DNA from: Qipengyuania gelatinilytica
GTDB lineage: Bacteria > Pseudomonadota > Alphaproteobacteria > Sphingomonadales > Sphingomonadaceae
Assembly (NCBI RefSeq): GCF_019711315.1
Contig: NZ_CP081294.1
Span: 744,001 to 808,000, forward strand
Direction of reading: 5' to 3'
Length of the DNA: 64,000 nucleotides
The position numbers were made by a program, and so were the translations under genes. The notes under the pieces were generated by a model, which had not been told where the DNA came from, did not search any database, and saw only the letters and a program-made list of their open reading frames with translations. Shown here one piece after another: positions 8,923 to 17,568 of this stretch. Every line of letters starts with the position of its first letter. Within the stretch, counting starts at the first letter, position 1.

Positions 8923-10614
8923 ATGCACTTCGACGACCGCCTCGCCACGGTGCTGCGCATCCGCGCAGCCAGCGAGCGTGCCGCGAAGACACAGTTCCGC
9001 CAGTTGATCGACCTTTTGGGAGAGCGTCCGCAGGCCGGCGACAAGGCGCTGAAAGCGGCTTCCTACCTTCGCCTGATCGCGCTGGGCGAGATGATTTCGG
9101 TCGCCGACAGGGCGAAGATGGTCGGCGAAAGCGGCTGGCGTTTCCGCAATCCCGAACTGGTGAAATGGTTCGGCGAAGCGCATCCGCAGATTGCCGCAGC
9201 CGCGCTGTACCGCGCGCAGCTGACCGCGGCGGAATGGGAAGAGATCATTCCCAAGCTGCCGATCCGGGCGCGCGGCTTCCTGCGCCACCGCAAGGACCTG
9301 CCGGTAGAGGCGGAACGCATTCTCGACCGCCTGGGCGTGAGCGACCGCGCCCTGCCCGAACCCGAACCGTTCGAGCTGATCGACGAAATCTCGCCGCCCG
9401 AACCGGAGGCAGAAACACCCGAACCTGCGGGCGAACCCGCCGTAGAGGTCGGACCTGCCGAGCCAACACCGCGCCCTGCGCCCGGCAAGGACGATGTGCG
9501 CGCGCTGGTCGACCGGATCGAGACCTTCCGCAAGACCCGCAGCGGCGAGGCGGCACGGACCGAGGCACCACGGCTGCCGCTTGGCGAAGCGGTCGACGAG
9601 GAAGCGAAAGAGCCGCTCGGCCATTTCCTCTTCGCCGCCGATTCGGAAGGCCGCGTGAACTGGGCTGAAGATCGCATCGCATCGATGGTGGTCGGCATCG
9701 ATCTCGCCGCACTGGGCTCGGACACGATCGCAGCGGCCATCCAGCGCCGCCAGCCGCTCGACGCTTCGCGCGTAACCCTGCGCGGGGCGACACGGATCGA
9801 GGGCGACTGGATCGTCGATGCCGCACCGCGCTTTACCCGCGGCGAAGGCCGGTTCTTCGGCTATGTCGGCCGCTTCCGCCGCGTGGTGAGCGACGAGGCC
9901 GACCGGCGCGAAGCGGAAGCAGACCGCCTGCGCCAGCTGCTTCACGAACTGCGCACTCCGGTGAACGCGATGCAAGGCTATGCCGAGATCATCCAGCAGC
10001 AGATGATCGGCCCCGTCCCGCATGAGTACCGGTCTCTCGCCGCGACCATTGCCGGAGATTCCGCGCATATTCTCGCCGGCTTCGACGAACTAGACCGGTT
10101 GGCAAAGCTCGAAGTGGGCGCGCTCGACCTAGAAAGCGGCGAGGCAGATTTCGCAGCCATCGTGCGCAAGCAGGTGAGCCAGCTCCAGACCGTCCTCAGC
10201 CCCCGCGTCGCGCGCTTCGATGCACAACTCGGCGAAGGCCGCGCACCGCTCGCCCTCGCCCAGTCTGAGGCTGAAATGCTGTGCTGGCGCCTGCTCGCCA
10301 CGATTGCGGGCGCGGTCGCTGCCGGCGAAACCGTGGCGCTCCAGCTGGTGACGGAAGGCGACCAGGTCGAACTCGCCGCGAGCCTTCCCGCATCCCTGCG
10401 CGAGGCGGAGAACATTTTCGCAGTCGAAACCCGCCCTGCTGGAGGCGCGCTCAGTGCGGGCATCTTCGGCGCGGGCTTCTCGCTGCGTCTTGCCCGGGCC
10501 GAGGCCCGGGTAGCAGGAGGAGAACTCGTGCGCGTGGGTGACCGGTTGGTCCTCTCCCTGCCGCTACTCACCGCCCAGGACACCACTTTCAGCCCGGAAA
10601 ATGCATCAGGCTGA
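8923..10614 (+). CDS. Sensor histidine kinase with degenerate ATPase domain
   Basis: The 563-residue protein has an N-terminal helical region (1-130), a Pro/Glu-rich linker (about 145-200), a PAS-like middle, and a HisKA dimerisation box around His341 (RQLLHELRTPVNAMQGYAE). The C-terminal region has the shape of a HATPase_c domain, but the N-box asparagine is not visible and the G-boxes are reduced to GAGFSLRLARAEARVAGGEL. Kinase activity is therefore doubtful; it may act as a phosphotransfer or dimer partner. No membrane helices are seen, so it is cytosolic. The start at 8923 replaces a longer frame from 8866 without family character. No response regulator lies nearby. Confidence 0.8.
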   Translation: MHFDDRLATVLRIRAASERAAKTQFRQLIDLLGERPQAGDKALKAASYLRLIALGEMISVADRAKMVGESGWRFRNPELVKWFGEAHPQIAAAALYRAQLTAAEWEEIIPKLPIRARGFLRHRKDLPVEAERILDRLGVSDRALPEPEPFELIDEISPPEPEAETPEPAGEPAVEVGPAEPTPRPAPGKDDVRALVDRIETFRKTRSGEAARTEAPRLPLGEAVDEEAKEPLGHFLFAADSEGRVNWAEDRIASMVVGIDLAALGSDTIAAAIQRRQPLDASRVTLRGATRIEGDWIVDAAPRFTRGEGRFFGYVGRFRRVVSDEADRREAEADRLRQLLHELRTPVNAMQGYAEIIQQQMIGPVPHEYRSLAATIAGDSAHILAGFDELDRLAKLEVGALDLESGEADFAAIVRKQVSQLQTVLSPRVARFDAQLGEGRAPLALAQSEAEMLCWRLLATIAGAVAAGETVALQLVTEGDQVELAASLPASLREAENIFAVETRPAGGALSAGIFGAGFSLRLARAEARVAGGELVRVGDRLVLSLPLLTAQDTTFSPENASG

Positions 10615-10687
10615 GCAATGCGGCATCTCGCCGCTTGCCCTCGCGCCATGGCGAGGCTAGGCGGCAGCTTCGCCGGACGGATGGCGG

Positions 10688-10764
10688 GGGCCCGTAGCTC
10701 AGTTGGTTAGAGCTGGCCGCTCATAACGGCTAGGTCGCGGGTTCGAGTCCTGCCGGGCCTACCA
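10688..10764 (+). tRNA. tRNA with CAT anticodon (elongator Met or lysidine-modified Ile2)
   Basis: A 77-nt cloverleaf with encoded CCA. Acceptor GGGCCCG pairs with CGGGCCT, the D-arm has AGCTCAGTTGGTTAGAGC, and the anticodon stem GGCCG/CGGCT closes loop CTCATAA with anticodon CAT. It is not an initiator by its D-arm and acceptor. Met versus Ile2 (converted by TilS to read AUA) cannot be settled by eye. Confidence 0.9.
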
Positions 10765-10797
10765 ACCGTCGGGTCCGGTGATATATCGACGTCAAGT

Positions 10798-10874
10798 CGG
10801 GGAGTGGCGCAGCCTGGTAGCGCACCTGTTTTGGGTACAGGGGGTCGCTGGTTCGAATCCAGTCTCCCCGACCA
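10798..10874 (+). tRNA. tRNA-Pro (anticodon TGG)
   Basis: A 77-nt cloverleaf with encoded CCA. Acceptor CGGGGAG pairs with CTCCCCG, and stem CCTGT/ACAGG closes loop TTTGGGT with anticodon TGG, reading CCA/CCG and others. It is 33 bp after the CAT tRNA and immediately before the MATE gene, so the two tRNAs are probably co-transcribed. Confidence 0.95.
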
Positions 10875-10901
10875 CGTCGATATTAGTGTGAGGAGCAAGA
10901 C

Positions 10902-12230
10902 CTGACCTCCACGGCCAATCCCGCAGCGATCGACAAGCGCGCAATCTGGGCGATTGCGCTGCCCGCCATGGTGACCAATGTCGCCACGGCCATGATCGGC
11001 ATCGGCGACATGTGGATAGTAGGCCAGCTTGGCGACGCGCCGACGCAGGGCGCGGTCGACGTGGGCGCGAGACTGTTCGCCGTCCTGTTCACCGTGATGA
11101 ATTTCCTCAAGACCGGCACCACTGGGCTGGTCGCGCAGGCCGGTACACGGAGTGGCATGTCGGAGCAGGCTGCCGTGCTGCTGCGCGGATTGCTGGTTGG
11201 CCTCGCAATCGCCGCCCTGCTCATCCTTGCCAAGCCGCTCCTGCTGCCGCTGCTGCTCGATGCACTTGGTGCCGAGGGCGACGTACGCAGCGCAGCAGGT
11301 ATCTACGCCGATATCCGCTACTGGAGCGCGCCCGCCGTCATGGCGAACTTCGCCGCCATCGGCTTCCTCGTCGGCCAGCGCCGTATGAAGACCGTATTGG
11401 TACTGGAAGTGGCCTACAACCTCCTCAATGTCGGGCTCGGCCTGTGGTTCGTCCTGGGCCTCGACTGGGGCATTGCCGGGATCGGCTGGTCGAGCTTCAT
11501 TGCGGAATATGCCAAGCTTCTTGCCGTGGCGGCGCTGCTGCTGGGCGGCGTTTCCGGCAAGGCGCTGGTGGACCGCGCGCGGCACGGCGGGATTGCCCGC
11601 TTCTCCGAATTGCGCCCCTTCCTTTCGGTCAATCGCGACCTGTTCCTGCGCACGGTGATCCTGATGATCGCGCTGGCGGGCCTCACCCGCCTTTCGGCAG
11701 AGCGCGGCGCAGTGGTGCTGGCGGCGAACGGGATCATCTACCAGCTGTTCGTCTTTACCGCGCTGCTGCTCGACGGGTTCGAGAACGCCGCGCAGGTCCT
11801 CAACGGCGAGCGTGCGGGCGCAGACGATCGCAAGGGCTTTGCCGCCTATGTCCGCGCAATCATGCTGCGCGGGATGGCGACGGCGGGCCTCGTCGCGATC
11901 GGCTTTGCCATACTTGCAGACCCGATCCTCGCCAGCTTCGCTGCCACCGATGCCGTGCGCGAAGCTGCGCAGGAGCTTGGCCCATGGCTCATCGTGATCC
12001 CCTTCGCAGGCGTGGCAGGTTTCGTCTTCGACGGTGTCTTCGTGGGCGCGAGCTGGACCCGTGCCCTGCTGCTGACGATGCTCGGTGCTTTTGCGATCTA
12101 CGCCCTAGCCCTCTGGCTGACGTGGCCGATGGGCAACCATGGGCTATGGCTGTCGTTCACTGTCTTTCTGATTGCCCGCGCCGGACTACAGCTAGCATTC
12201 ATGCCTCGCCTCTTATCCCGGATGGCGTAA
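10902..12230 (+). CDS. MATE family multidrug/sodium antiporter
   Basis: A 12-helix multidrug and toxin extrusion transporter of the inner membrane (DinF-like branch). Conserved early sequence IALPAMVTNVATAMIGIGDMWIVGQLGD covers helix 1. The first ATG (10968) would cut this helix in half. In frame upstream there is only a CTG at 10902, preceded 6 nt earlier by AGGAG (10891-10895) and a stop at 10884. The reading from CTG (442 residues, LTSTANPAAIDKRAIW...) restores the full helix and fits family N-termini, so a CTG start is proposed; if wrong, the protein starts at 10968 (420 residues). The gene follows the two tRNAs by 27 bp. Confidence 0.85.
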   Translation: MTSTANPAAIDKRAIWAIALPAMVTNVATAMIGIGDMWIVGQLGDAPTQGAVDVGARLFAVLFTVMNFLKTGTTGLVAQAGTRSGMSEQAAVLLRGLLVGLAIAALLILAKPLLLPLLLDALGAEGDVRSAAGIYADIRYWSAPAVMANFAAIGFLVGQRRMKTVLVLEVAYNLLNVGLGLWFVLGLDWGIAGIGWSSFIAEYAKLLAVAALLLGGVSGKALVDRARHGGIARFSELRPFLSVNRDLFLRTVILMIALAGLTRLSAERGAVVLAANGIIYQLFVFTALLLDGFENAAQVLNGERAGADDRKGFAAYVRAIMLRGMATAGLVAIGFAILADPILASFAATDAVREAAQELGPWLIVIPFAGVAGFVFDGVFVGASWTRALLLTMLGAFAIYALALWLTWPMGNHGLWLSFTVFLIARAGLQLAFMPRLLSRMA

Positions 12231-12287
12231 CAGGGGGACACATCGCGGCGCCATGCGTTGCATAGCCAAGGAGCCGACTGCAGTCCC

Positions 12288-13685
12288 GTGACCCCACAAT
12301 CGATCGCCCTCAATCGTTTCGGACTAGGCTATCGCCGCGGAGACGCGCTGCCGCAGTATCCACGCAGCTGGTTGAAGCAGCAGATTGGCGGTTACGAACC
12401 TTCCCCACAGGCACTGGCCGGAAGGGCAGTCGATGGTGAGGAAGTCGCTCGCGTCATTGCCGACACCGCCGAATTTCGCGCCATGCGCAATGCTGCCCGT
12501 GAAGACGATGACAATCCCGACGCAGCGGCGATGATGAGCAAGGAGCGCCAGCAGGATGTGAGGCGCGGCCTTATCGCCGATATCGCACTGCGCGGCAGGC
12601 TGGCGCTCGAAACCGATACGCCGTTCATGGAGCGGATGGTCCATTTCTGGTCGAACCATTTCGCCGTATCGGCGGACAAGGCACAGCTCCCTTCGCTTGT
12701 GGGACCGTATGAATTCGGAGCGATCCGCCTGCATGTCACCGGCTATTTCAGCGACCTTCTAAAGGCTGCATCGCTGCATCCGGCGATGCTGGCCTATCTC
12801 GATCAGTGGCAATCGCAGGGCCCCAACAGCCGCGCTGCGGCAACGCGCGAGAGGCGCGGAAGGCCGGAGCGCGGGCTGAACGAGAATCTCGGGCGCGAGA
12901 TCCTCGAGCTCCATACGCTGGGTGTCGAAGGCGGCTATACGCAGGAAGACGTGAGGGAACTCGCGCGGGCGCTGACAGGCTGGACGATGCAGGGCCTACC
13001 CGCCGCTGCCCGGGCCACGCCGCAACCGGGCGGTGCGGCTTTCTTCGATTATATCCACGAGCCCGGCACACGGACCGTCATGGGTCGCAGCTACCGCGAC
13101 ACGGGCACAGGACAGGCGCTCGCCATCCTCGACGACCTCGCCGTCCATCCATCGACCGCGCGCTTCGTTGCGACCAAGCTCGCACGCCACTTTGCAGGCG
13201 ACACGCCGCCCGAAAGCCTAGTCGACCGGCTGGCGAAGGCTTTTTCGGAAAGTGGCGGGCATCTACCCAAGGTCTACGAGGCCTTGATCGATGCACCCGA
13301 GACTTGGGTCGAAGAACCTGTGAAGTTCCGCCAGCCGTGGGAGTGGGCTGTGGGCCTGCTGCGCGCGGGCGGAGAGATGAAGCTGGCCGACCGCCAGTTC
13401 GCCATCATGTTGCGCGAGCTGGGCCAGCAGGCATGGCGCCCGGGTTCTCCTGCCGGATGGGACGACCGCGAGGCAAGCTGGGCCGGAGCCAATGCCCTTT
13501 ATCGCAGGGTCGAGGCGGCCGAACGCGTCGCCAATCTTTTGCGGCTGGAGGATGTCCGCGATCTCGCCGAGGCGATGTTCCCCGGCTCGCTATCGGACAC
13601 GACCCGCCAGTCTGTGCGCTGGGCGGAAAGCAACGAGATGGGCTTCGCGCTCCTGCTCGTTTCACCCGAGATGATGAGGAGGTGA
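12288..13685 (+). CDS. DUF1800 domain-containing protein
   Basis: A member of the DUF1800 family, whose members are nearly always paired with a DUF1501 protein, as here. The 465-residue protein begins LNRFGLGYRRGD and shows family blocks MVHFWSNHFAVS (near 125), GLNENLGREILELHTLGVEGGYTQEDV (near 205) and KFRQPWEWAVGLLRA. Function is not established. The start is taken at GTG 12288; the in-frame TTG 12258 has no better ribosome site. The stop is 2 nt before the ATG of the DUF1501 gene, which implies coupled translation. Confidence 0.88.
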   Translation: MTPQSIALNRFGLGYRRGDALPQYPRSWLKQQIGGYEPSPQALAGRAVDGEEVARVIADTAEFRAMRNAAREDDDNPDAAAMMSKERQQDVRRGLIADIALRGRLALETDTPFMERMVHFWSNHFAVSADKAQLPSLVGPYEFGAIRLHVTGYFSDLLKAASLHPAMLAYLDQWQSQGPNSRAAATRERRGRPERGLNENLGREILELHTLGVEGGYTQEDVRELARALTGWTMQGLPAAARATPQPGGAAFFDYIHEPGTRTVMGRSYRDTGTGQALAILDDLAVHPSTARFVATKLARHFAGDTPPESLVDRLAKAFSESGGHLPKVYEALIDAPETWVEEPVKFRQPWEWAVGLLRAGGEMKLADRQFAIMLRELGQQAWRPGSPAGWDDREASWAGANALYRRVEAAERVANLLRLEDVRDLAEAMFPGSLSDTTRQSVRWAESNEMGFALLLVSPEMMRR

Positions 13686-13687
13686 GC

Positions 13688-14833
13688 ATGATCGACAGAC
13701 GGACAATGCTTGCCGGTAGCGCCGCCCTTGCTGCTGCCTCGCTCGGCCCGCGCATGGCATTCGCGCGCACTGCTGGCGAGAAGCGCTTGCTGGTTCTCGT
13801 GATGCGCGGGGCGACCGACGGGCTTGCGCTTGCCGCACCGCTTGCCGATCCCGCGTTCCGGGCAGCACGGGCGAAATGGCTCGACACCTATGCCGATGCG
13901 CCGAAGCTGGACGGCACATTCGCACTCCATCCGGCGCTCGCAGAGACAGGGCGTCTCTATGGCGAAGGCGATGCCCTGCTCGTCCATGCCGTTGCGACCA
14001 GCTATCGCGAGCGTTCGCATTTCGATGCGCAGAACCTGCTCGAGACTGGAGGCATGCGGCCATTCGAAAGGCGGGACGGTTTCCTCAACCGCTTCCTTGG
14101 CCTTCTGGAAGGTAGCGAAAGCCCGGCCATCGCGCTGGCTTCGGCCCTGCCGCTGGCGCTGCGCGGGTCGAACCCCGCTTCCACTTACGCACCGACCACC
14201 CTGCCCAAGGCCAGCGACGCGCTGCTCGACCGGCTCCCCGATCTCTACGCGGGCGATCCGCAGCTGGCCGGCCTGTGGCAGCAGGCTCGCCAGACGGAGG
14301 CAATTGCCGATGCGTCCGACATGGATTCGCTTGGCCGCGCGCGCGACGCCGGCACGCTTGCCGCGCGCATGCTGGCCGACCCCCAGGGTGCACGTGTCGT
14401 CATGATGGATCTTGCCGGATGGGACAGCCACGCCAACCAGCTTGGCATGCTGCAACGCCGCTTCACGCAGTTCGATGGCCTGATGGCGGCATTCCGCGCC
14501 GGGATCGGACCTGTCTGGGAAGATACGCTGGTGCTGGTCGTGACCGAGTTCGGTCGGACCGTGGCGATCAACGGCACCAATGGAACCGATCACGGCACCG
14601 GCAGCGCTGCGCTTCTGCTGGGCGGCTTGGTCAAGGGAGGCCGCGTGCTGGCTGACTGGCCGGGCCTTGCTTCCGGGCAGCTTTACGAAGGGCGCGACCT
14701 CAAACCGACCATGTCGCTGGAAGCGCTGAACTCGGGCGCGCTGGCAAGCCACTTTGAACTGGATGCCGAAAAGGTGATGCGCGCGCTTTATCCGGGACGG
14801 ACGGATCGCCCGGTCGAGGGATTGATCGCCTAG
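13688..14833 (+). CDS. DUF1501 domain-containing protein, Tat-exported
   Basis: The partner of the DUF1800 gene. The 381-residue product begins with a twin-arginine signal (MIDRRTMLAGSAALAAAS), so it is likely exported folded through Tat. Family features resemble the alkaline-phosphatase/sulfatase superfamily: VLVMRGATDGL near the start, HAVATSYRERSHFDAQNLLETGG around 105, LAGWDSHANQ near 245, and VTEFGRTVAINGTNGTDHGTGS near 285 with candidate metal His/Asp residues. The start at 13688 has a strong GAGGAGGTGAGC site and overlaps nothing. The physiological role is unknown. Confidence 0.88.
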   Translation: MIDRRTMLAGSAALAAASLGPRMAFARTAGEKRLLVLVMRGATDGLALAAPLADPAFRAARAKWLDTYADAPKLDGTFALHPALAETGRLYGEGDALLVHAVATSYRERSHFDAQNLLETGGMRPFERRDGFLNRFLGLLEGSESPAIALASALPLALRGSNPASTYAPTTLPKASDALLDRLPDLYAGDPQLAGLWQQARQTEAIADASDMDSLGRARDAGTLAARMLADPQGARVVMMDLAGWDSHANQLGMLQRRFTQFDGLMAAFRAGIGPVWEDTLVLVVTEFGRTVAINGTNGTDHGTGSAALLLGGLVKGGRVLADWPGLASGQLYEGRDLKPTMSLEALNSGALASHFELDAEKVMRALYPGRTDRPVEGLIA

Positions 14834-14835
14834 GC

Positions 14836-16041
14836 TTATGCCCGCTTCTGGGTGCTTACAGTCGGGAGCGGTGTGACGCTGGCCTTCTCGCGGCGCTTGT
14901 CACCATCGCACAAGGTGCGGTTACGGCCTTCCTGCTTCGCCCGGTAGAGCGCGGAATCGGTACGGGCGAAAAGCTTGCCATAGCCTTCGCCTTCCTTGCG
15001 TCCGGCAACACCGAAGCTTGCCGTGAGGCGGTGATCTTCGGGCATGCCCTCGACCTTTGCAGCGCCGAACTTCTTGCGGATGCGCTCCGCCATTGCGACG
15101 GCCGCATCGCCTTCGCAGTTCCACGCAAGGACGCAAAACTCTTCGCCGCCGATGCGTCCGGCAATGTCGGTATCGCGGATCGTGTCCTCGATGACCCGGC
15201 CGAAAGCGGCAATCGCCTTGTCGCCGACCTGGTGTCCCCAGACATCGTTGACTGACTTGAAGTGGTCGATATCCGCGACGACCAGAGAGACGGGAACGCC
15301 TTCGAGCTTCGCCTTTTCGATCTGGGCCACGACGTCCTGCTCGAAAGCGCGGCGCGTCCTAAGGCCGGTGAGCATGTCCATCTCGGCGCGCTCGCGCACA
15401 GCCTTGATCTGGTCGTAGACGCAGGCACCGACCAGAACCATCGCCGCAACCAGAGAGATCAGCGAAAGCGACAGGTTCACGACCGAATAGTAGAGCGATT
15501 CCCGATAGGCGTCCGCCGCAATCGAGGATTCTACCAGCAGTGTCAGAACCGGGCGGATCAGGAATTGGGCTGCCAGTAGCGCCTGGACGGCGATAATCAG
15601 CTTGTCGATCGCTTCGCGCTGGTGTGCGCCGAGCAGCGTCATCGTACCGATTAGGTACATGGCACCATAGCCGGTATTCACGATGATCAGGCGCGGAGCG
15701 ATGTCCGTCGATAGCAAGACTGCGACCGCCAGCGTGGTCGCGGAGAGCCCGTAAATCGTCAGATGCACGCCCAGATAGGGCGGCTGGCCCACTCGCATCG
15801 CAAGGCCCCACAGCCCGCTGACGACCGAGAGCGTGTAGAAGAACTGGGTTACATGGAAAATGTAGAGCGTGCTCGTATCGAGCAGGTGAGTCGCAGCGAA
15901 ACCGAGGGCGAAAAACAGGTAGGACGCGGCGAAAGCGAGCACGTAATTGCCCATCTTGCCGCGGTTCCACATCACCAGGAACACGAGCATGAAGACCACC
16001 GCCATGGTAGGCGTGATCAAGCCGATAATCTGTTCTCTCAT
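14836..16041 (-). CDS. Membrane-anchored diguanylate cyclase (GGDEF)
   Basis: Makes cyclic di-GMP from two GTP. The 401-residue protein has six or seven N-terminal membrane helices (about 1-205) and a C-terminal GGDEF domain (about 225-385) with the active-site motif GRIGGEEF near 310 and the upstream DIDHFKSVNDVWGHQVGD signature. No EAL domain is present. The RxxD inhibitory site (about five residues before GGEEF) reads RDTDIAGRI, so product inhibition is possible. It is convergent with the DUF1501 gene (stop codons 2 bp apart), probably transcribed alone. Confidence 0.92.
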   Translation of the reverse strand: MREQIIGLITPTMAVVFMLVFLVMWNRGKMGNYVLAFAASYLFFALGFAATHLLDTSTLYIFHVTQFFYTLSVVSGLWGLAMRVGQPPYLGVHLTIYGLSATTLAVAVLLSTDIAPRLIIVNTGYGAMYLIGTMTLLGAHQREAIDKLIIAVQALLAAQFLIRPVLTLLVESSIAADAYRESLYYSVVNLSLSLISLVAAMVLVGACVYDQIKAVRERAEMDMLTGLRTRRAFEQDVVAQIEKAKLEGVPVSLVVADIDHFKSVNDVWGHQVGDKAIAAFGRVIEDTIRDTDIAGRIGGEEFCVLAWNCEGDAAVAMAERIRKKFGAAKVEGMPEDHRLTASFGVAGRKEGEGYGKLFARTDSALYRAKQEGRNRTLCDGDKRREKASVTPLPTVSTQKRA

Positions 16042-16173
16042 GGTTCCGCCCCGAACCTCCTTGCCCCCTATTAGGCAGAGAAGGTTAACGGGTAGTTAGG
16101 GTGTCGCACGGTTACAAGTGCCGCCCGCGCTATGTGTTCTTACTATTGCAAACCAGTCACATATGTAACGGAT

Positions 16174-17529
16174 TCACTCGGCCGCTGGCATCGAAATCGG
16201 CTCTTCGCGGTTGGCGAGAACGCCGACAACGGCGGTCCAGACCGCCACGTTCTGGCGCAGCTGGACGGGATCGATCTTGTCCAGCGTATCATCCGCCGTG
16301 TGATGCAGGTCGAAATAGCGCGTGCCGTCCTGTTGCAGGTCGATCAGCGGCCCTTTCTGCTCTCGCACAAGGTTGAGGTCCGCGCCGCCGCTGGCGGTGA
16401 GGCTGCTGGGCGCAACGCCGAAGCGGCCCACTGCGGCGGCGATTTCGCGGAAAAGCGCCGGATCGCTCGCGGTGAAGTTGCTTTCGAGGCGCCAGATGCG
16501 ATCGGCACCGAAATCGCTCTCGAGGCCGACATAGACCGGCTCGTCGAGGTGGGCTTCGGCATATGCCTTCGAACCCCAGAGGCCGGTCTCCTCAGCCCCT
16601 GCGAAAAGGAGACGGATTGTGCGCAGCGGCTGGCCTTCCGCCGCTACGTGCTTGGCCGCTGCTGCAATGATGCCGCAGCCCGCACCGTCGTCGATCGCAC
16701 CGGTACCCAGGTCCCAGCTGTCGAGGTGGCAGGCGAGCAACACGGGGGGAAGCGAAGGATCGCGGCCGACTATCTCGCCCACGACATTGCCGCTGCGGGT
16801 CGTGCCCAGGTCGCGCGGGGTCATGACCAACTTCATGCGGATCGGCGTGCCCTCGGCGCGCTCGAACATGCGCTCGAGATTGTCGGCATCGGGGTTGGAG
16901 AGCGCGCCTGCCGGGGTCGGCGTCACGCCCTCTGCAAACGTGGTGGTTCCCGTGTGCGGCACGCGGTGATTGTCGGTACCGACCGAACGGATGACGGTAG
17001 CGAGAGCGCCCTTGCTGGAAGCAAGCGAAGGCGCCATCCAGCGCGCGGGGCCTGCAAAGCCATAGTGAGAGCCGTCCTGCGCTGCCCGCATGTCGTGGCT
17101 CACGAAGGCGATCTTGCCTTCGAGACTGCCTTCTTCAGCCGCGACGAGATCGGCATAGCTCGGGAAATAGACGACCTCTGCCTCGATCCCCTCGGGGCCG
17201 GTCGCGGTGGTCGTCGAGAGCGCGGTGATCGCCATCGGCTGCGCGAAAGGCGCGGTCACCTCGGCCGTTTCGATCCCGCGAACCCAGGTCGGCATGTCGA
17301 AAGGCTCGTCGGCGATATTCGCAAAGCCGTTTGCGCGCAGCCAGTCCATCGCCCAGATGCGTCCGCGCGTTTCCTGTTCGGTACCGGGCATGCGGGGGCC
17401 GACTTCGGTGGTGATCCCTTCGACGAAATCCCAGGCGATCGTATCGCCTTCGAGCGCATCGTCAGCGCGGTCGGCGTAGGCGGGGACGGAAAGCGAGAGC
17501 GCGGCGAGCGCGAGGAGCGACTTGTTCAT
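16174..17529 (-). CDS. Exported M28-family zinc aminopeptidase/carboxypeptidase
   Basis: A 451-residue secreted di-zinc peptidase. A signal peptide (about 1-19, ending AYA) is followed by a protease-associated domain region (about 120-220) and the M28 catalytic domain (about 260-430). Zinc-binding and catalytic positions can be seen: CHLDSWDLG (His, and Asp two residues after), GAIDDGAG (bridging Asp), GAEETGLWG (Glu-Glu), ESDFGAD (Asp) and DLHHTADDT (His). This arrangement resembles carboxypeptidase Q/plasma glutamate carboxypeptidase-like members. Transcribed alone on the minus strand. Confidence 0.9.
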   Translation of the reverse strand: MNKSLLALAALSLSVPAYADRADDALEGDTIAWDFVEGITTEVGPRMPGTEQETRGRIWAMDWLRANGFANIADEPFDMPTWVRGIETAEVTAPFAQPMAITALSTTTATGPEGIEAEVVYFPSYADLVAAEEGSLEGKIAFVSHDMRAAQDGSHYGFAGPARWMAPSLASSKGALATVIRSVGTDNHRVPHTGTTTFAEGVTPTPAGALSNPDADNLERMFERAEGTPIRMKLVMTPRDLGTTRSGNVVGEIVGRDPSLPPVLLACHLDSWDLGTGAIDDGAGCGIIAAAAKHVAAEGQPLRTIRLLFAGAEETGLWGSKAYAEAHLDEPVYVGLESDFGADRIWRLESNFTASDPALFREIAAAVGRFGVAPSSLTASGGADLNLVREQKGPLIDLQQDGTRYFDLHHTADDTLDKIDPVQLRQNVAVWTAVVGVLANREEPISMPAAE

Positions 17530-17568
17530 GAGGGCGCTTGCTAACAGCGCCAGCGGCTATGCCAAGCC

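Noticed and set aside
10639..10656. Hairpin CCTCGC/GCGAGG after the histidine kinase gene
   Set aside because: A short GC-rich stem without T-tract in GC-rich DNA; could be chance.
16132..17544. A 470-codon open frame on the plus strand
   Set aside because: Antisense shadow of the M28 peptidase gene, which has a signal peptide and zinc ligands.
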